From positions 1,127,001 to 1,191,000 of the forward strand of contig NZ_CP102384.1 in the NCBI RefSeq assembly GCF_024628865.1: a stretch of DNA of 64,000 nt. Direction: 5' to 3'. The translations under genes were made by a program, and so were the position numbers. Each line of letters opens with the position of its first letter. Position 1 is the first letter of the stretch. The stretch comes from Sphingopyxis sp. DBS4 (GTDB lineage Bacteria; Pseudomonadota; Alphaproteobacteria; Sphingomonadales; Sphingomonadaceae). The notes beneath the pieces are model-generated. The model made no database searches. It was given only the letters and a program-made list of their open reading frames with translations, and was not told the origin of the DNA. This document shows positions 1 to 8,421 of this stretch, piece by piece.

Positions 1-2
1 GT

Positions 3-719
3 GGCCGCAAGATCATCCTTCAGCACATGCTCGTCATCACCGACGACGAGGGCAAGAGCCATATCATCAAGCATTGGCGCCAGGACTGGGAATATGAGCC
101 CGCGAAGCTGCTCGTCTATTCCGACCGCAACCAATGGACCTGGGAAGCCGTCCCCGAAAAGATGCGCACTGGCCGCTGGTCGCAGACGGTGTATCAGGTC
201 GACGACAGCCCGCGCTATGGCGGATGGGGCCAGTTCGAGACGCAGGCGGGCATCCGCCGCTGGCGCTCCAACTGGACGTGGCGTCCGCTCGCGCGCCGCG
301 ACGCGGTACGCAAACCCGTCTACGACCGCTATTATTCGATCAACCGCCACCAGCCGACCCCCGACGGCTGGATTCACTGGCAGGACAATACGAAGATGGG
401 GATCAAGGACGGCAAGCTGGTGCCGATCGTCCAGGAATATGTCCTCAACACCTATATCAAATACGATCAGTATGACGTGAAGGCCGCCGACGATTATTGG
501 GCCGCGACCAAGGATTACTGGGCCGCCGTCCGCGCCGAATGGGACCGCGTCGCCGCCACCAAGGGCGGGATCGCGATCGACGAGGAGGCCGAGACCGGCA
601 CCGTCATCAGCGGCCGCCTGCTGAGCATGGCCGACGAGGTGCAGGAAAAGAAGCTGACCACCGAAAAGGCGATCGCCGAAGCGAAGAAGCTGATCGAGGC
701 GAATACGCGCAGGCTCTGA
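3..719 (+). CDS. DUF6607 family protein (5' end outside window)
   Basis: The frame is open from the left edge, so the N-terminus is missing and about 239 codons remain. The segments 'KHWRQDWEYE', 'VYQVDDSPRYGGWG' and 'GWIHWQDN' are characteristic of the DUF6607 family, whose members are usually around 300 residues and often carry a signal peptide. No function is established for the family and I infer none. The C-terminal 70 residues are helical and charged. The gene ends shortly before a strong hairpin terminator. The next gene runs in the opposite direction, so this gene is the last of any operon it belongs to. Confidence 0.8.
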   Translation, partial: GRKIILQHMLVITDDEGKSHIIKHWRQDWEYEPAKLLVYSDRNQWTWEAVPEKMRTGRWSQTVYQVDDSPRYGGWGQFETQAGIRRWRSNWTWRPLARRDAVRKPVYDRYYSINRHQPTPDGWIHWQDNTKMGIKDGKLVPIVQEYVLNTYIKYDQYDVKAADDYWAATKDYWAAVRAEWDRVAATKGGIAIDEEAETGTVISGRLLSMADEVQEKKLTTEKAIAEAKKLIEANTRRL

Positions 720-750
720 CCGACTTCACCACCATGTGAAGCCCGTGACT

Positions 751-783
751 GGGGCGGCTCTGCAAGGGCCGCCCCTTCTTTCA
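751..783 (+). terminator. Rho-independent terminator after the DUF6607 gene
   Basis: An 8-bp GC stem (GGGGCGGC with GCCGCCCC, 751-758 and 768-775) is followed by TTCTTT. It lies in the convergent gap between the DUF6607 gene and the zinc-finger gene, whose stop codon overlaps the T-rich end. Confidence 0.75.
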
Positions 784-1044
784 GCGAAGCTGGCTATCCT
801 TGCTGCCGCGGCGGTTAAACAGCTCATGTTTTCTCGCCGTGTCGCGGCCCGACTGGCACGGGACACAGGTCTGCACGCCGGGCAGAGCCAGCCTCCGGCG
901 TTCGGGGATTTCCTCGCCGCATTCGCGGCAATAGCGGGCGCTCTCGCCGGCGGGCATCGCCCGCCGCGCGTTCAGCACCGCATCGGTCACGGTGTCGTCG
1001 ATCTGCTCCTGAACCGCACCGTCGCGCGTCCAACCGCCAGCCAC
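781..1044 (-). CDS. DksA/TraR-type C4 zinc-finger protein
   Basis: This 87-residue protein carries the four-cysteine pattern of the DksA/TraR family: 'CRECG' followed 18 residues later by 'CVPCQ'. Short members of this family (YbiI/TraR type) lack the long coiled coil of DksA and may act on RNA polymerase through its secondary channel; that role is inferred from the family. The start is GTG at 1044, chosen because AGGAGG sits five bases upstream. A second possible role is a plain zinc-ribbon protein of unknown function. It is a single gene transcribed towards the DUF6607 gene. Confidence 0.8.
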   Translation of the reverse strand: MAGGWTRDGAVQEQIDDTVTDAVLNARRAMPAGESARYCRECGEEIPERRRLALPGVQTCVPCQSGRDTARKHELFNRRGSKDSQLR

Positions 1045-1139
1045 TCCGGCCTCCTGTTCAAAAATCCTGTCTCGCTCCAGATAGGAAGCCGTAAGGGATT
1101 TTTAAACCGCCGGGCAAAGGCGGGCGAGCGAGGCGTTGC

Positions 1140-1517
1140 TTATTTCCGCGCGCCATCAACGCTCCAGATCCCCGCGCCGCGCGTCGCGATGAACAGGAAG
1201 ATGAAGCAATAGAGCGCGATGGCTTCGCCGCCGTTGACGATCGGGAAGAAGCTCTTGCTGCCGTGGACCATCCAGTAACCGACCGCCGACATGCCGCTGG
1301 CGATGAAGGCCGCGGGGCGGGTGAATAGGCCGATCACGATCAGGCCGCCCGCGACCAGCTCGATCACTCCCGCCGCCTGCAGCATCGGGTTCAGCGGCAT
1401 TGGAAAATCGACCGGGAAATTGAAGAATTTCTGCACCCCGTGCGCGAGGAACAGCAGCCCCGCCACGATCCGCAGCAGCGCATAGGCCTGTTTGCCAAAT
1501 CCATCGAGAAACTTCAT
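1140..1517 (-). CDS. DoxX family membrane protein
   Basis: About 125 residues with four predicted membrane helices. Family signatures are 'ALLRIVAGLLFLAHGVQK' near the N-terminus and 'GVIELVAGGLIVIGLFTRPAAF' in the middle. DoxX-type proteins sit in the inner membrane; some are linked to quinone-dependent redox or oxidative stress, but the substrate of this one cannot be told. ATG at 1517 is preferred over ATG at 1523 because AGGAGG lies nine bases upstream of the former and only three from the latter. It is divergent from the AhpD-like/ECF41 pair. Confidence 0.85.
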   Translation of the reverse strand: MKFLDGFGKQAYALLRIVAGLLFLAHGVQKFFNFPVDFPMPLNPMLQAAGVIELVAGGLIVIGLFTRPAAFIASGMSAVGYWMVHGSKSFFPIVNGGEAIALYCFIFLFIATRGAGIWSVDGARK

Positions 1518-1663
1518 CACCATTCCCCTCCTGTCGAAAGACGGTGCGATGCTAGTGCAGCTTCGCGGGCCGTCAAAGCGCATTATATGAAACGGTGCGT
1601 TTCCAGCACTTTGGCGTGGCACGACCAGAAAATGCGATCGCGATCCGATTTTTTCACGTCGCA

Positions 1664-1690
1664 TGTCACATCCACCACCGCTGTCTCGTC
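1664..1690 (+). promoter_or_regulatory. ECF41-type promoter of the AhpD-like/sigma operon
   Basis: TGTCACA at 1664-1670, then exactly 16 bases, then CGTC at 1687-1690. From memory of published work on ECF41 sigma factors this -35/-10 pair is their recognised target. It lies 32 bases upstream of the AhpD-like start codon, and the sigma gene itself is downstream, which predicts autoregulation. Confidence 0.75.
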
Positions 1691-1722
1691 ATGCTTGTAC
1701 AACCCAAGTCAAGGAGACACAC

Positions 1723-2181
1723 ATGACCAAGGTAACCGACCCTTTCGCGGCCTCGCCGCACCTCATGAAGCAGTGGATGGCGGTCAGCCTCGCGGCCGAA
1801 AAGAGCCTTGAGAAGAGCCTGATCGAACTGGTGAAAATCCGCTCGTCGATCCTCAACGGCTGCGCCAACTGCATCAACATGCACACCGCCGATGCGCGCG
1901 CTGCGGGGGAGACCGAACAGCGGATCTACCTGCTCGCCGCCTGGCACGAGGCGCCCGTCTATACGCCTCGTGAACGCGCCGCGCTCGCCTGGACCGACGC
2001 CTTGACCCGCCTCTCGCAAGGGCACACACAGGCGGAAGCGCGCGCGGCGCTTGACGAGCATTTCACCGCGGAGGAACAGATGAACCTGACCGTGATGATC
2101 AATGTCATCAACGGCTGGAACCGCATCGCGGTGGGTTTCGACCTCTGGTACGAGGGCGGCGTGCCGGCGAAGGCCGCCTGA
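1723..2181 (+). CDS. Carboxymuconolactone decarboxylase/AhpD-like protein
   Basis: A 152-residue AhpD-fold protein with the redox motif C47-A-N-C50 and H54 ('NGCANCINMH'), matching the catalytic Cys pair of alkylhydroperoxidase D-type enzymes. The protein is therefore probably a cytoplasmic peroxidase or thiol reductase; substrate unknown. Start ATG 1723 has AAGGAG six bases upstream. The stop codon overlaps the start of the ECF sigma gene by one base (TGATG), indicating translational coupling. Carboxymuconolactone decarboxylases, oxidoreductases and epimerases are the usual neighbours and targets of ECF41 sigma factors, and an ECF41 promoter precedes this gene. Confidence 0.9.
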   Translation: MTKVTDPFAASPHLMKQWMAVSLAAEKSLEKSLIELVKIRSSILNGCANCINMHTADARAAGETEQRIYLLAAWHEAPVYTPRERAALAWTDALTRLSQGHTQAEARAALDEHFTAEEQMNLTVMINVINGWNRIAVGFDLWYEGGVPAKAA

Positions 2182-3059
2182 TGATGGGGGAAGGCATCAG
2201 CGGCGAAAATTTCGGGGGGCAGGACGCGGCGGCGAGTTTCGACCCGCTCCGCCCGCTCCTCGTCCGTGTCGCCTACCGCATGCTCGGCTCGGTCGCCGAT
2301 GCCGAGGATGTGGTGCAGGATGCCTTCCTCCGCTGGCTCGGCACCGACCGCGACGCGGTGCGCGAGCCCGCGGCCTTCCTGCGCCGCACCGTGACGCGGC
2401 TCTGCCTCGACCAACTGAAATCGGCGCGCGCTACCCGCGAAACCTATATCGGCCCCTGGCTCCCCGATCCGCTGGTCGAGGAGGAGGAAGAGGACGACGT
2501 CACCCTGCCGCTGATGCTCGCGCTCGAACGGCTCTCCCCGCTGGAGCGCGCGGCCTTCCTGCTCCACGATGTCTTCGGCGTCGAATATGATGAGGTCGCG
2601 AAGACGATCGACCGCGATCCTCCCGCGACGCGCCAACTCGCGGCGCGGGCGCGCACGCACGTCCGCGATGCGCGCCCGCGCTACAGATTGGAGAAGGAAA
2701 GGGGGCTCGAAATTGCCAACGCCTTCTTCGCTGCCTCGCGCAGCGGCGACATGGGAGCGCTCGGCGCGATGCTCGCGGCAGACGTCGGCATGTGGTCCGA
2801 CGGCGGCGGCAAGCGCCCCGCGGCAATGGTGCCGGTGCTCGGTTTCAACACGGTGATGACGCTGCACCGCAGCCTTGCGGTGCTGTTCGCCAAACATGGC
2901 TCGACGCTTGTCCACACCGGCACGATCAACGGCCTGCCGGGCTTCGTCACCCGCGAGGCCGACGGAGAGCTTCAGACCACGGCGCTGGAAATCGAGGACG
3001 GAAAGGTCGCCGGCATCTATGTGATGCGCAATCCCGACAAGCTGAAGCATATGCATTGA
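2181..3059 (+). CDS. ECF41-family RNA polymerase sigma factor with SnoaL-like C-terminal domain
   Basis: A 292-residue sigma factor. Region 2 spans roughly residues 20-85 ('AEDVVQDAFLRWL'), region 4 roughly 110-165 ('LSPLERAAFLLHDVF'), and a SnoaL/NTF2-like domain fills 175-292. Three ECF41 signatures are visible: WLPDP at 93-97 in the linker, DGGGK at 207-211 and NPDKL at 284-288. In this group the fused domain replaces an anti-sigma factor and both activates and restrains the sigma; truncations change activity. No anti-sigma gene is adjacent, as expected. It likely transcribes its own operon from the promoter ahead of the AhpD-like gene. Confidence 0.92.
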   Translation: MMGEGISGENFGGQDAAASFDPLRPLLVRVAYRMLGSVADAEDVVQDAFLRWLGTDRDAVREPAAFLRRTVTRLCLDQLKSARATRETYIGPWLPDPLVEEEEEDDVTLPLMLALERLSPLERAAFLLHDVFGVEYDEVAKTIDRDPPATRQLAARARTHVRDARPRYRLEKERGLEIANAFFAASRSGDMGALGAMLAADVGMWSDGGGKRPAAMVPVLGFNTVMTLHRSLAVLFAKHGSTLVHTGTINGLPGFVTREADGELQTTALEIEDGKVAGIYVMRNPDKLKHMH

Positions 3060-3167
3060 GGGGGAGGGGGCGGCTTTCGATCGAATATTGCCGTCACGCG
3101 ACCGAAAGCTGGAATCCTTGTCGTCGTGTCACTTCGCCGCTGCGACGCGCGGATAACGGCGCCAGGA

Positions 3168-3635
3168 TCACGGAAGCCGCGCCCTCGGATAGGGGGTGCC
3201 GTCCTTGTGAAAATAGCCGTCGGGCGTGAACAGCATGTCGATGTCCGAATAGCCGCCGCCGGTATCGTATTTCTTGCCGCCGCCCAGCGCGACGAACACG
3301 CAGTCGGCATCCGATTCGTTGACCAGATGATGGCCGTTGGTGTTCCCCTTCGGCCACACCGCGATGTCTCCCGGCCGCATCGGCCAGCGCCCATCATCCT
3401 CGATCAGCACCGCTTCGCCCGCGATCATCACCAGCATTTCGTCCTCGCCGTCGTGCCAGTGGCGCTGCGACGACCAGGCGCCGGGTTTCAGCACGACGTG
3501 GCTCGCCGCGAAATCGCTGAGGCCCGCGGACGGCGCGAGGCGGCGATACCAACGGCCCTGCACGGGCGCGTCATAGGGCGCGGGATAGCCGGTGGCGTTG
3601 GTTTGCGGAATGGCATCGAGGTCGAGCTTGGGCAT
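3168..3635 (-). CDS. Cupin-domain protein
   Basis: 155 residues forming a single cupin barrel. The first metal-binding motif is seen in 'RHWHDGEDEMLVMIAGE' and the second in 'GHHLVNE'. Such proteins bind a metal through two His, one Glu and a further His; enzymatic role unknown. The start at 3635 has AAGGGA seven bases upstream and gives the N-terminus 'MPKLDLDAIPQTN'. It is a single gene, divergent from dapE with about 95 bases between the starts. Confidence 0.85.
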   Translation of the reverse strand: MPKLDLDAIPQTNATGYPAPYDAPVQGRWYRRLAPSAGLSDFAASHVVLKPGAWSSQRHWHDGEDEMLVMIAGEAVLIEDDGRWPMRPGDIAVWPKGNTNGHHLVNESDADCVFVALGGGKKYDTGGGYSDIDMLFTPDGYFHKDGTPYPRARLP

Positions 3636-3730
3636 CGGGCAATCCCTTCTTTGTTCTGCCTTTGTTTCGCACATTATCGCCGCGATGCAAAGCCTCGACT
3701 TGAGCGCGCACGAAGGGGTAAGGGAGCGGT

Positions 3731-4867
3731 ATGACCCACGCTGTCGACCCCGTCGCCCTCGCCCAGGCGCTGATCGCCGCGCCGAGCATCTCGCCCGCCA
3801 CCGGCGCCGTGTTCGACGTGATGGAAGCGGCGCTGATCCCGCTCGGCTTCACGGTCGAGCGCTTCATCGACGGGATCGAACCCGACGGCCCGGTCGAGAA
3901 TTTGCTCGCGGTGCGCGCCGGCAAGGGGCCGGTGCATTTCGGCTTTGCCGGCCATCTCGACGTCGTGCCGCCGGGCGTCGGCTGGACGAGCGACGCCTTC
4001 GCGCCCGAAGTTCGCGGCGAGCTGCTCTACGGCCGCGGCGCGGTCGACATGAAGGGGGCTATCGCAGCATTCGTCGCGGCCGCCGCTGCGACCCCCGCGG
4101 AGGCTGGGACGATCAGCCTGATCATCACCGGCGACGAGGAAGGCCCCGCGATCTTCGGCACCCGCGCGCTCATGGAGCATATGGACGCGCGCGGGGTGAA
4201 GCCCGACATGATCCTCGTCGGCGAACCCACCTCGGCGAACCGGCTCGGCGACATGGCGAAGATCGGGCGGCGCGGGTCGGTCAATATCTGGATCGACGTG
4301 CCGGGGACGCAGGGCCACGTCGCCTATCCGCACCTTGCCGACAATCCGATCCCCAAGCTGGTGAAGATATTGGCGGCGATCGATGCGGTCAGCCTCGACG
4401 CCGGGACCGACTGGTTCCAGCCGTCGAACATCGAATTCACCGATATCGAGGTCGGCAACGGCGCGACCAACGTCATTCCCGCGTCGGCGCGCGCGCGGCT
4501 GTCGATCCGCTTCAACGACCAGCACCGCGGCGCCGACCTCGTCGCGATGGTCGAGCGGCTGGCGCGGGACGTCGAGCCCGAAGCAAAGGTGCTCGGCAAG
4601 ATTTCAGGCGAAGCTTTCCTGACGCCGCCAGGCGATCTGTCGGAACTGGTCGCTGAGGCGATCCACGCCGAGATAGACCTTCGCCCCGAATTGTCGACGA
4701 CCGGTGGTACTTCCGATGCGCGCTTCCTTCATGCACTGTGCCCGGTGGTCGAGTTCGGGCTGATCAATGCGACGATGCACAAGCTCGACGAGGCGGTCGC
4801 GGTCGACGATCTGCACAAGCTGACCGCCATCTATCGCGGCATATTGATGCGCGCGCTGCTCGATTAG
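3731..4867 (+). CDS. dapE: Succinyl-diaminopimelate desuccinylase
   Basis: A 378-residue M20 metallopeptidase-fold enzyme that hydrolyses N-succinyl-LL-diaminopimelate to LL-DAP and succinate in lysine and peptidoglycan-precursor synthesis. Metal ligands and catalytic residues are visible: H74 and D76 in 'FAGHLDVVP', D106 in 'GRGAVDMKG', E136/E137 in 'GDEEGPAIFGT', and the C-terminal His in 'INATMHKLDE'. The 'STTGGTSDARF' segment is typical of DapE rather than of ArgE. The dimerisation domain lies at about 180-290. AGGGAG precedes the ATG. It is monocistronic here; a repeat follows. Confidence 0.93.
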   Translation: MTHAVDPVALAQALIAAPSISPATGAVFDVMEAALIPLGFTVERFIDGIEPDGPVENLLAVRAGKGPVHFGFAGHLDVVPPGVGWTSDAFAPEVRGELLYGRGAVDMKGAIAAFVAAAAATPAEAGTISLIITGDEEGPAIFGTRALMEHMDARGVKPDMILVGEPTSANRLGDMAKIGRRGSVNIWIDVPGTQGHVAYPHLADNPIPKLVKILAAIDAVSLDAGTDWFQPSNIEFTDIEVGNGATNVIPASARARLSIRFNDQHRGADLVAMVERLARDVEPEAKVLGKISGEAFLTPPGDLSELVAEAIHAEIDLRPELSTTGGTSDARFLHALCPVVEFGLINATMHKLDEAVAVDDLHKLTAIYRGILMRALLD

Positions 4868-4870
4868 ATT

Positions 4871-5077
4871 TATCTCACGCAAAGGCGCGAAGAAGAAAGG
4901 CTCACACAAAGATACAAAGAGGGCAGCCTTCGTTGACGCCGCTGCGTGTCTGGATCGCGCGAAGCGCCTTTGCAAAGAAGGTCGCCTGCCGCGACGAACG
5001 GCAGCAGTCGCATGGCGCGCCCTCTTTGTGTCTTTGTGTGAGATATTTTCTTATTCTCCTCGCGCCTTTGCGTGCGA
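4871..5077. repeat. About 207-bp inverted-repeat element, 'CGCAAAGGCGCGAAG' family
   Basis: Left arm 4871-4924 (containing CTCACGCAAAGGCGCGAAG and CTCACACAAAGATACAAAG) and right arm 5019-5077 are near-perfect reverse complements. They enclose about 94 bases with smaller internal hairpins. It fills the whole convergent gap between dapE and the Smr gene. It has no coding capacity and the size and shape of a non-autonomous mobile or extragenic palindromic element. Confidence 0.8.
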
Positions 5078-5650
5078 CTATTCCTCGCGCCCGCGGCGCA
5101 GGATGACATAGACCGCGCCGCCGCCGCCATGGCTGATATGCGCGGGGCGCAGCGCGACGATGCGGTCGGCATAGGGCGACACCGACAGCCATTCGGGCAG
5201 CGAGGCGCGGATCGCGCCGCGCGGGCGGGGATCGCCATGCATCTGTGGCAGGCGGTCGGCACCCGGCCGCAGTCGTCCCGCGACCACCAGCAGCACCCGC
5301 GCGCCGCGCAGCAGCCCACGCCCGATCGCCTCGTCGAGCAGCGCCTGCGCCGACGCCAGCGTATGGCCGTGCAGATCGATGCTCATGTCGGGGCGCACCA
5401 GCCCCTTGCGCAGCCGCCGGTCCCAATGGCCGTCGAGCGTGCTGCTCGCCCAAGTCCGGCGCGGCGGTGGCAGCGGTGACGAAGGACGCGGCGCGGCGGC
5501 GGGTGCGGCCGCGCGCACGACCGTCTTGGGCGGCTTGATCGTCGGCGGCGCCTTGGGCTCGACCGGCGTCGGTCGCTTCGCCAGCGGCGCGACGGTTGCC
5601 GCCACCTTTTTCCACAACACGCTTTCCTCGGGGGCGAGCCGCCGCGCCAT
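5078..5650 (-). CDS. Smr-domain protein (small MutS-related)
   Basis: 190 residues: a Pro/Ala-rich N-terminal linker (residues 20-80) followed by a Smr domain with the hallmark 'IDLHGHTLASAQALLDEAI' and the C-terminal HGxG motif in 'HISHGGGGAVYVI'. Smr domains nick DNA or cleave RNA; the target here is unknown. The ATG at 5650 lies one base beyond the stop of mltA, so the two are translated from one message. In alphaproteobacteria this gene commonly follows mltA and the Tim44-like gene. Its stop codon abuts the repeat at 4871-5077. Confidence 0.9.
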   Translation of the reverse strand: MARRLAPEESVLWKKVAATVAPLAKRPTPVEPKAPPTIKPPKTVVRAAAPAAAPRPSSPLPPPRRTWASSTLDGHWDRRLRKGLVRPDMSIDLHGHTLASAQALLDEAIGRGLLRGARVLLVVAGRLRPGADRLPQMHGDPRPRGAIRASLPEWLSVSPYADRIVALRPAHISHGGGGAVYVILRRGREE

Positions 5651-5651
5651 G

Positions 5652-6983
5652 TCAGGGGCGTGCCGTAAGCCGCGCGACGCTCGCGCGCGGCAGCAGGAGC
5701 AGCGCCGAACCGCGCGCCGCCATGCCGCCGGCGGTCGCCCGCGCGGCCTCGCCCGCGCCCCAGAAACTGTCGAAGCGGTTCGCGCCCTTGATCGCGCCGC
5801 CGGTGTCCTGCGCGATCCACAGCCCGTTCGGTTCGGCGCGGTCGAGCGAGAGGAAGACCGGCGCGCCGAGCGGCACATATTTGGGATCGGCGGCGACGCT
5901 CGCGCGACCGGTGACGGGAACGCCGAGCGCGCCGAGCGGACCGGGACCGGTCAGTTCGCGGAAGAAGACCCAGCTTGGATTCTCGTTCATCACCGCCGCC
6001 CCCCGCACCGGATCGGCGCGCAGATAATCGAGGATGCCCTGCATCGACGCCTGCCCCGGCTGGAGTTCGCCGCGATCGAGCAGCAGCTTGCCGATGCCGA
6101 CATAGTCGCGGCCGTTCTGCGTGTCGTAGCCGATGCGCATGACGCTGCCGTCGGGCAGGCGCAGCCGTCCCGAACCCTGCACCTGAAGGAAGAAGAATTC
6201 GGCGGCGTCGGCCGCCCAGGCAATCTCCAGCCCGCGCCCCGCGAGCGCGCCGCGCTCGATCGTCGCGCGGTCGTAGTATGGCACGAAATTGCTGCCGTCG
6301 ACGCGGCCGCGAAGCTTCTTGCCCTGCAAATCCTTCGAAAAGACCCCAAGGTCGACGTCGATCAGATCGGCGGGGCGGCGATAGATAGGGACGTCATAGC
6401 CCGGGCGCTTGTCGCGCGAGGCCGCGATTTCGGGCTCGTAATAGCCGGTGACGAACGCCGTACCCGCGCCGACCTGCACCGTGCCGAAATAGCGGCTGAA
6501 GAAATTGCTCGCGTCGCGATCGGCCCAGCCCGTCGCGGCGTTGCAGCTTTCGGCCCACTCACCATTCTGGGTGAGGCCGCTCGCATCGGTGCGGCGAAGC
6601 AGCGAAGGGCAGCTCAGCCGGAACGCCTTGAGCGCGGCGGTCGCCTGATCGGCCGCGACGCCGAGTTCATTATACTCGGGACCGGCAAGGACCCCGGCCT
6701 CGGCGGCGGTGGTCGCGGTGGCGGGCGGAACGGGCGCGGGCAGCGGTGGATTGGGGGTCGCCGGAATCGGCCTCGCCGCCGCGCTCGCGGGCGCTGAGGG
6801 GCGCGGTATATAGGAGGGCGTGCCCAACGATGGCGCCGGAGTCGGCGCGGGCCGGGTCGTGGCCGGACGGCTTCCCGCCTCGGGAATCACCGAAGCACAG
6901 CCCGACAACAACGGCAGGATGGCGAGAATCGCGAATCCGCAAGCCCGCGCCCGCGGCGCGTCCGCCGTCGCGACCCGCCGCAT
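5652..6983 (-). CDS. mltA: MltA, membrane-bound lytic murein transglycosylase A
   Basis: 443 residues. The N-terminus has a lipoprotein signal ending in the lipobox 'LLSGC', so it is a lipid-anchored envelope enzyme. A Pro/Ala-rich linker follows, then the MltA domain ('FVTGYYEPEIAAS', 'FFLQVQGSGRLRLPDGS') and the C-terminal 3D domain with three conserved Asp residues, seen in 'WIAQDTGGAIKGANRFDSFWG'. It cleaves peptidoglycan glycan strands, forming 1,6-anhydro-muramyl ends. The start at 6983 was chosen because it gives a compact signal peptide and lies six bases beyond the stop of the Tim44-like gene. It is the middle gene of a three-gene operon. Confidence 0.92.
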   Translation of the reverse strand: MRRVATADAPRARACGFAILAILPLLSGCASVIPEAGSRPATTRPAPTPAPSLGTPSYIPRPSAPASAAARPIPATPNPPLPAPVPPATATTAAEAGVLAGPEYNELGVAADQATAALKAFRLSCPSLLRRTDASGLTQNGEWAESCNAATGWADRDASNFFSRYFGTVQVGAGTAFVTGYYEPEIAASRDKRPGYDVPIYRRPADLIDVDLGVFSKDLQGKKLRGRVDGSNFVPYYDRATIERGALAGRGLEIAWAADAAEFFFLQVQGSGRLRLPDGSVMRIGYDTQNGRDYVGIGKLLLDRGELQPGQASMQGILDYLRADPVRGAAVMNENPSWVFFRELTGPGPLGALGVPVTGRASVAADPKYVPLGAPVFLSLDRAEPNGLWIAQDTGGAIKGANRFDSFWGAGEAARATAGGMAARGSALLLLPRASVARLTARP

Positions 6984-6988
6984 CGAGG

Positions 6989-7657
6989 TCAGGCGGCTTC
7001 GACTTCGTCGAGCAGCCAGTTGGGATCGCTGCTGCCGATCTGGCGACGGAAGGTCCACAAATCGTCGGCCTGCGCCGCGTCGCTCATCGAGCCTGCGATC
7101 ATCTTGCCCTCGGCATCGCGGGTCACCGCGCTGATGTCGGCCTGATAGCGCACCGTGATCCGTGCCTCGCGGCGGCTGAGCTCGACCGCGGTGATCTTGG
7201 CCGAATCGATGCCGATCAGGCGGTTGTCGAGCTTTTCGCCGCGCGCGGTGCGCGCCTCGATCGCTTCGACGAAGCCTTCATAGCTGTCGTCGTCGCACAG
7301 GTCGCGCAGCGTGTCGCGGTCGCCCGCCCAGAAAGCCTCCAGGATCATGCGATACGCCGCCTCGGCGCCTTCCATGAAGCGGCCGGCGTCGAAATGGCGG
7401 TCGGCGGCGAGCAATTGGCGAAGACCGGCCTCGGCCGCGGGTTCGTAGACGAGTCCGGCGCCGCTCGCACCGGCGGCGGGCAGCGCCGCGGGCGCATCGC
7501 TCTCGTCGAGACGAACCGGTGCGGGCGCCGCGCGCTCGTCACGCCGCGGCAGGACGGGTTCCTGCTCGTGTCCGGTCCGCTTGCCGAGCACCGAATAGAG
7601 CCGCATACCCAGAAAGGCAGCGATCATGGCGAGCAGGACGATCGAAAAAGCAGTCAC
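6989..7657 (-). CDS. Tim44/TimA-family inner-membrane protein
   Basis: About 222 residues: one N-terminal membrane helix ('AFSIVLLAMIAAFLGMRLYSVLG'), a Pro-rich linker and a C-terminal Tim44-like domain (about 85-220) with 'DDDSYEGFVEAIEARTARGEKLDNRLIGID'-type sequence in shortened form here. Bacterial TimA proteins are proposed relatives of mitochondrial Tim44 and may help membrane protein assembly. No ATG is available: GTG at 7657 or TTG at 7663 are the candidates and neither has a clear ribosome site; I chose GTG. It is first gene of the tim44-mltA-smr operon and divergent from secB, a common alphaproteobacterial arrangement. Confidence 0.88.
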   Translation of the reverse strand: MTAFSIVLLAMIAAFLGMRLYSVLGKRTGHEQEPVLPRRDERAAPAPVRLDESDAPAALPAAGASGAGLVYEPAAEAGLRQLLAADRHFDAGRFMEGAEAAYRMILEAFWAGDRDTLRDLCDDDSYEGFVEAIEARTARGEKLDNRLIGIDSAKITAVELSRREARITVRYQADISAVTRDAEGKMIAGSMSDAAQADDLWTFRRQIGSSDPNWLLDEVEAA

Positions 7658-7896
7658 AGGCAAAATCCGATTATTACGGGAAAGTCTATTCGGCCATTAC
7701 ATAGGCGATCCATGGCCATGTTTCAAACCACCATGGCCCCGGCATCGCGGCGGGTCAACGATTCGGGGCATCCTGGGCGACGCGCGCCGCCCATTGTGCT
7801 GTTCCGTCGCCGCTGCTAAGCGCCGCCGCAACCTTCCGTCCCCGGGCCGTCCACGGGCGGACCCTATCCTTTATTTCCAACGAAAGCGTTACGATC

Positions 7897-8406
7897 ATGG
7901 CTGACGAGACCGGCACCGACATCAATCCCGCCCCGCAGGCAAATGGAGAGGACACCGCGCCCGCGATCGGCCTGATCTCGCAATATGTGAAGGATCTGTC
8001 GTTCGAGAATCCGAACGCCCCGGCCGCCTATCAGTGGCAATCGGCGCCGCAGATCGATGTCCAGTTCAACATCGGCGCCGACAATGTCGGCGAGAATCTC
8101 TATGAAGTATCGTTGAAGATCGACATCAGCTCGAAGTCCGACGAGGGCACGATGTTCGTCGTCGACCTGAAATATGCCGGCCTGTTCGGGGTCCGCAACG
8201 TCCCCGACGACCAGCTTCAGCCCTTCTTCCTCGCCGAAGCGCCGCGCATCCTCTTTCCCTTCGCGCGCCGCGTCGTCGCCGACGTCGTCCGCGACGGCGG
8301 CTTCCCGCCGCTGCTCCTCGAACCGATCGATTTCCACGGTCTGTTCATGCAGCAGGCGCAGGCGCAGGGCGACGTTGGCGAGATGGCGCCGGTCGGCCAG
8401 GCCTGA
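7897..8406 (+). CDS. secB: Protein-export chaperone SecB
   Basis: 169 residues with the SecB core from about residue 24 ('LISQYVKDLSFENPNAP') to 155. Other family segments are 'FVVDLKYAGLFGV' and 'LFPFARRVVADVVRDGGFPPLLLEPIDF'. As a tetramer it holds preproteins unfolded and hands them to SecA at the Sec translocon. The N-terminal 20 residues are a polar extension, normal for alphaproteobacterial SecB. Head-to-head with the Tim44-like gene, with about 240 bases between them. Confidence 0.96.
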   Translation: MADETGTDINPAPQANGEDTAPAIGLISQYVKDLSFENPNAPAAYQWQSAPQIDVQFNIGADNVGENLYEVSLKIDISSKSDEGTMFVVDLKYAGLFGVRNVPDDQLQPFFLAEAPRILFPFARRVVADVVRDGGFPPLLLEPIDFHGLFMQQAQAQGDVGEMAPVGQA

Positions 8407-8421
8407 TCTGACTTGAAAACC

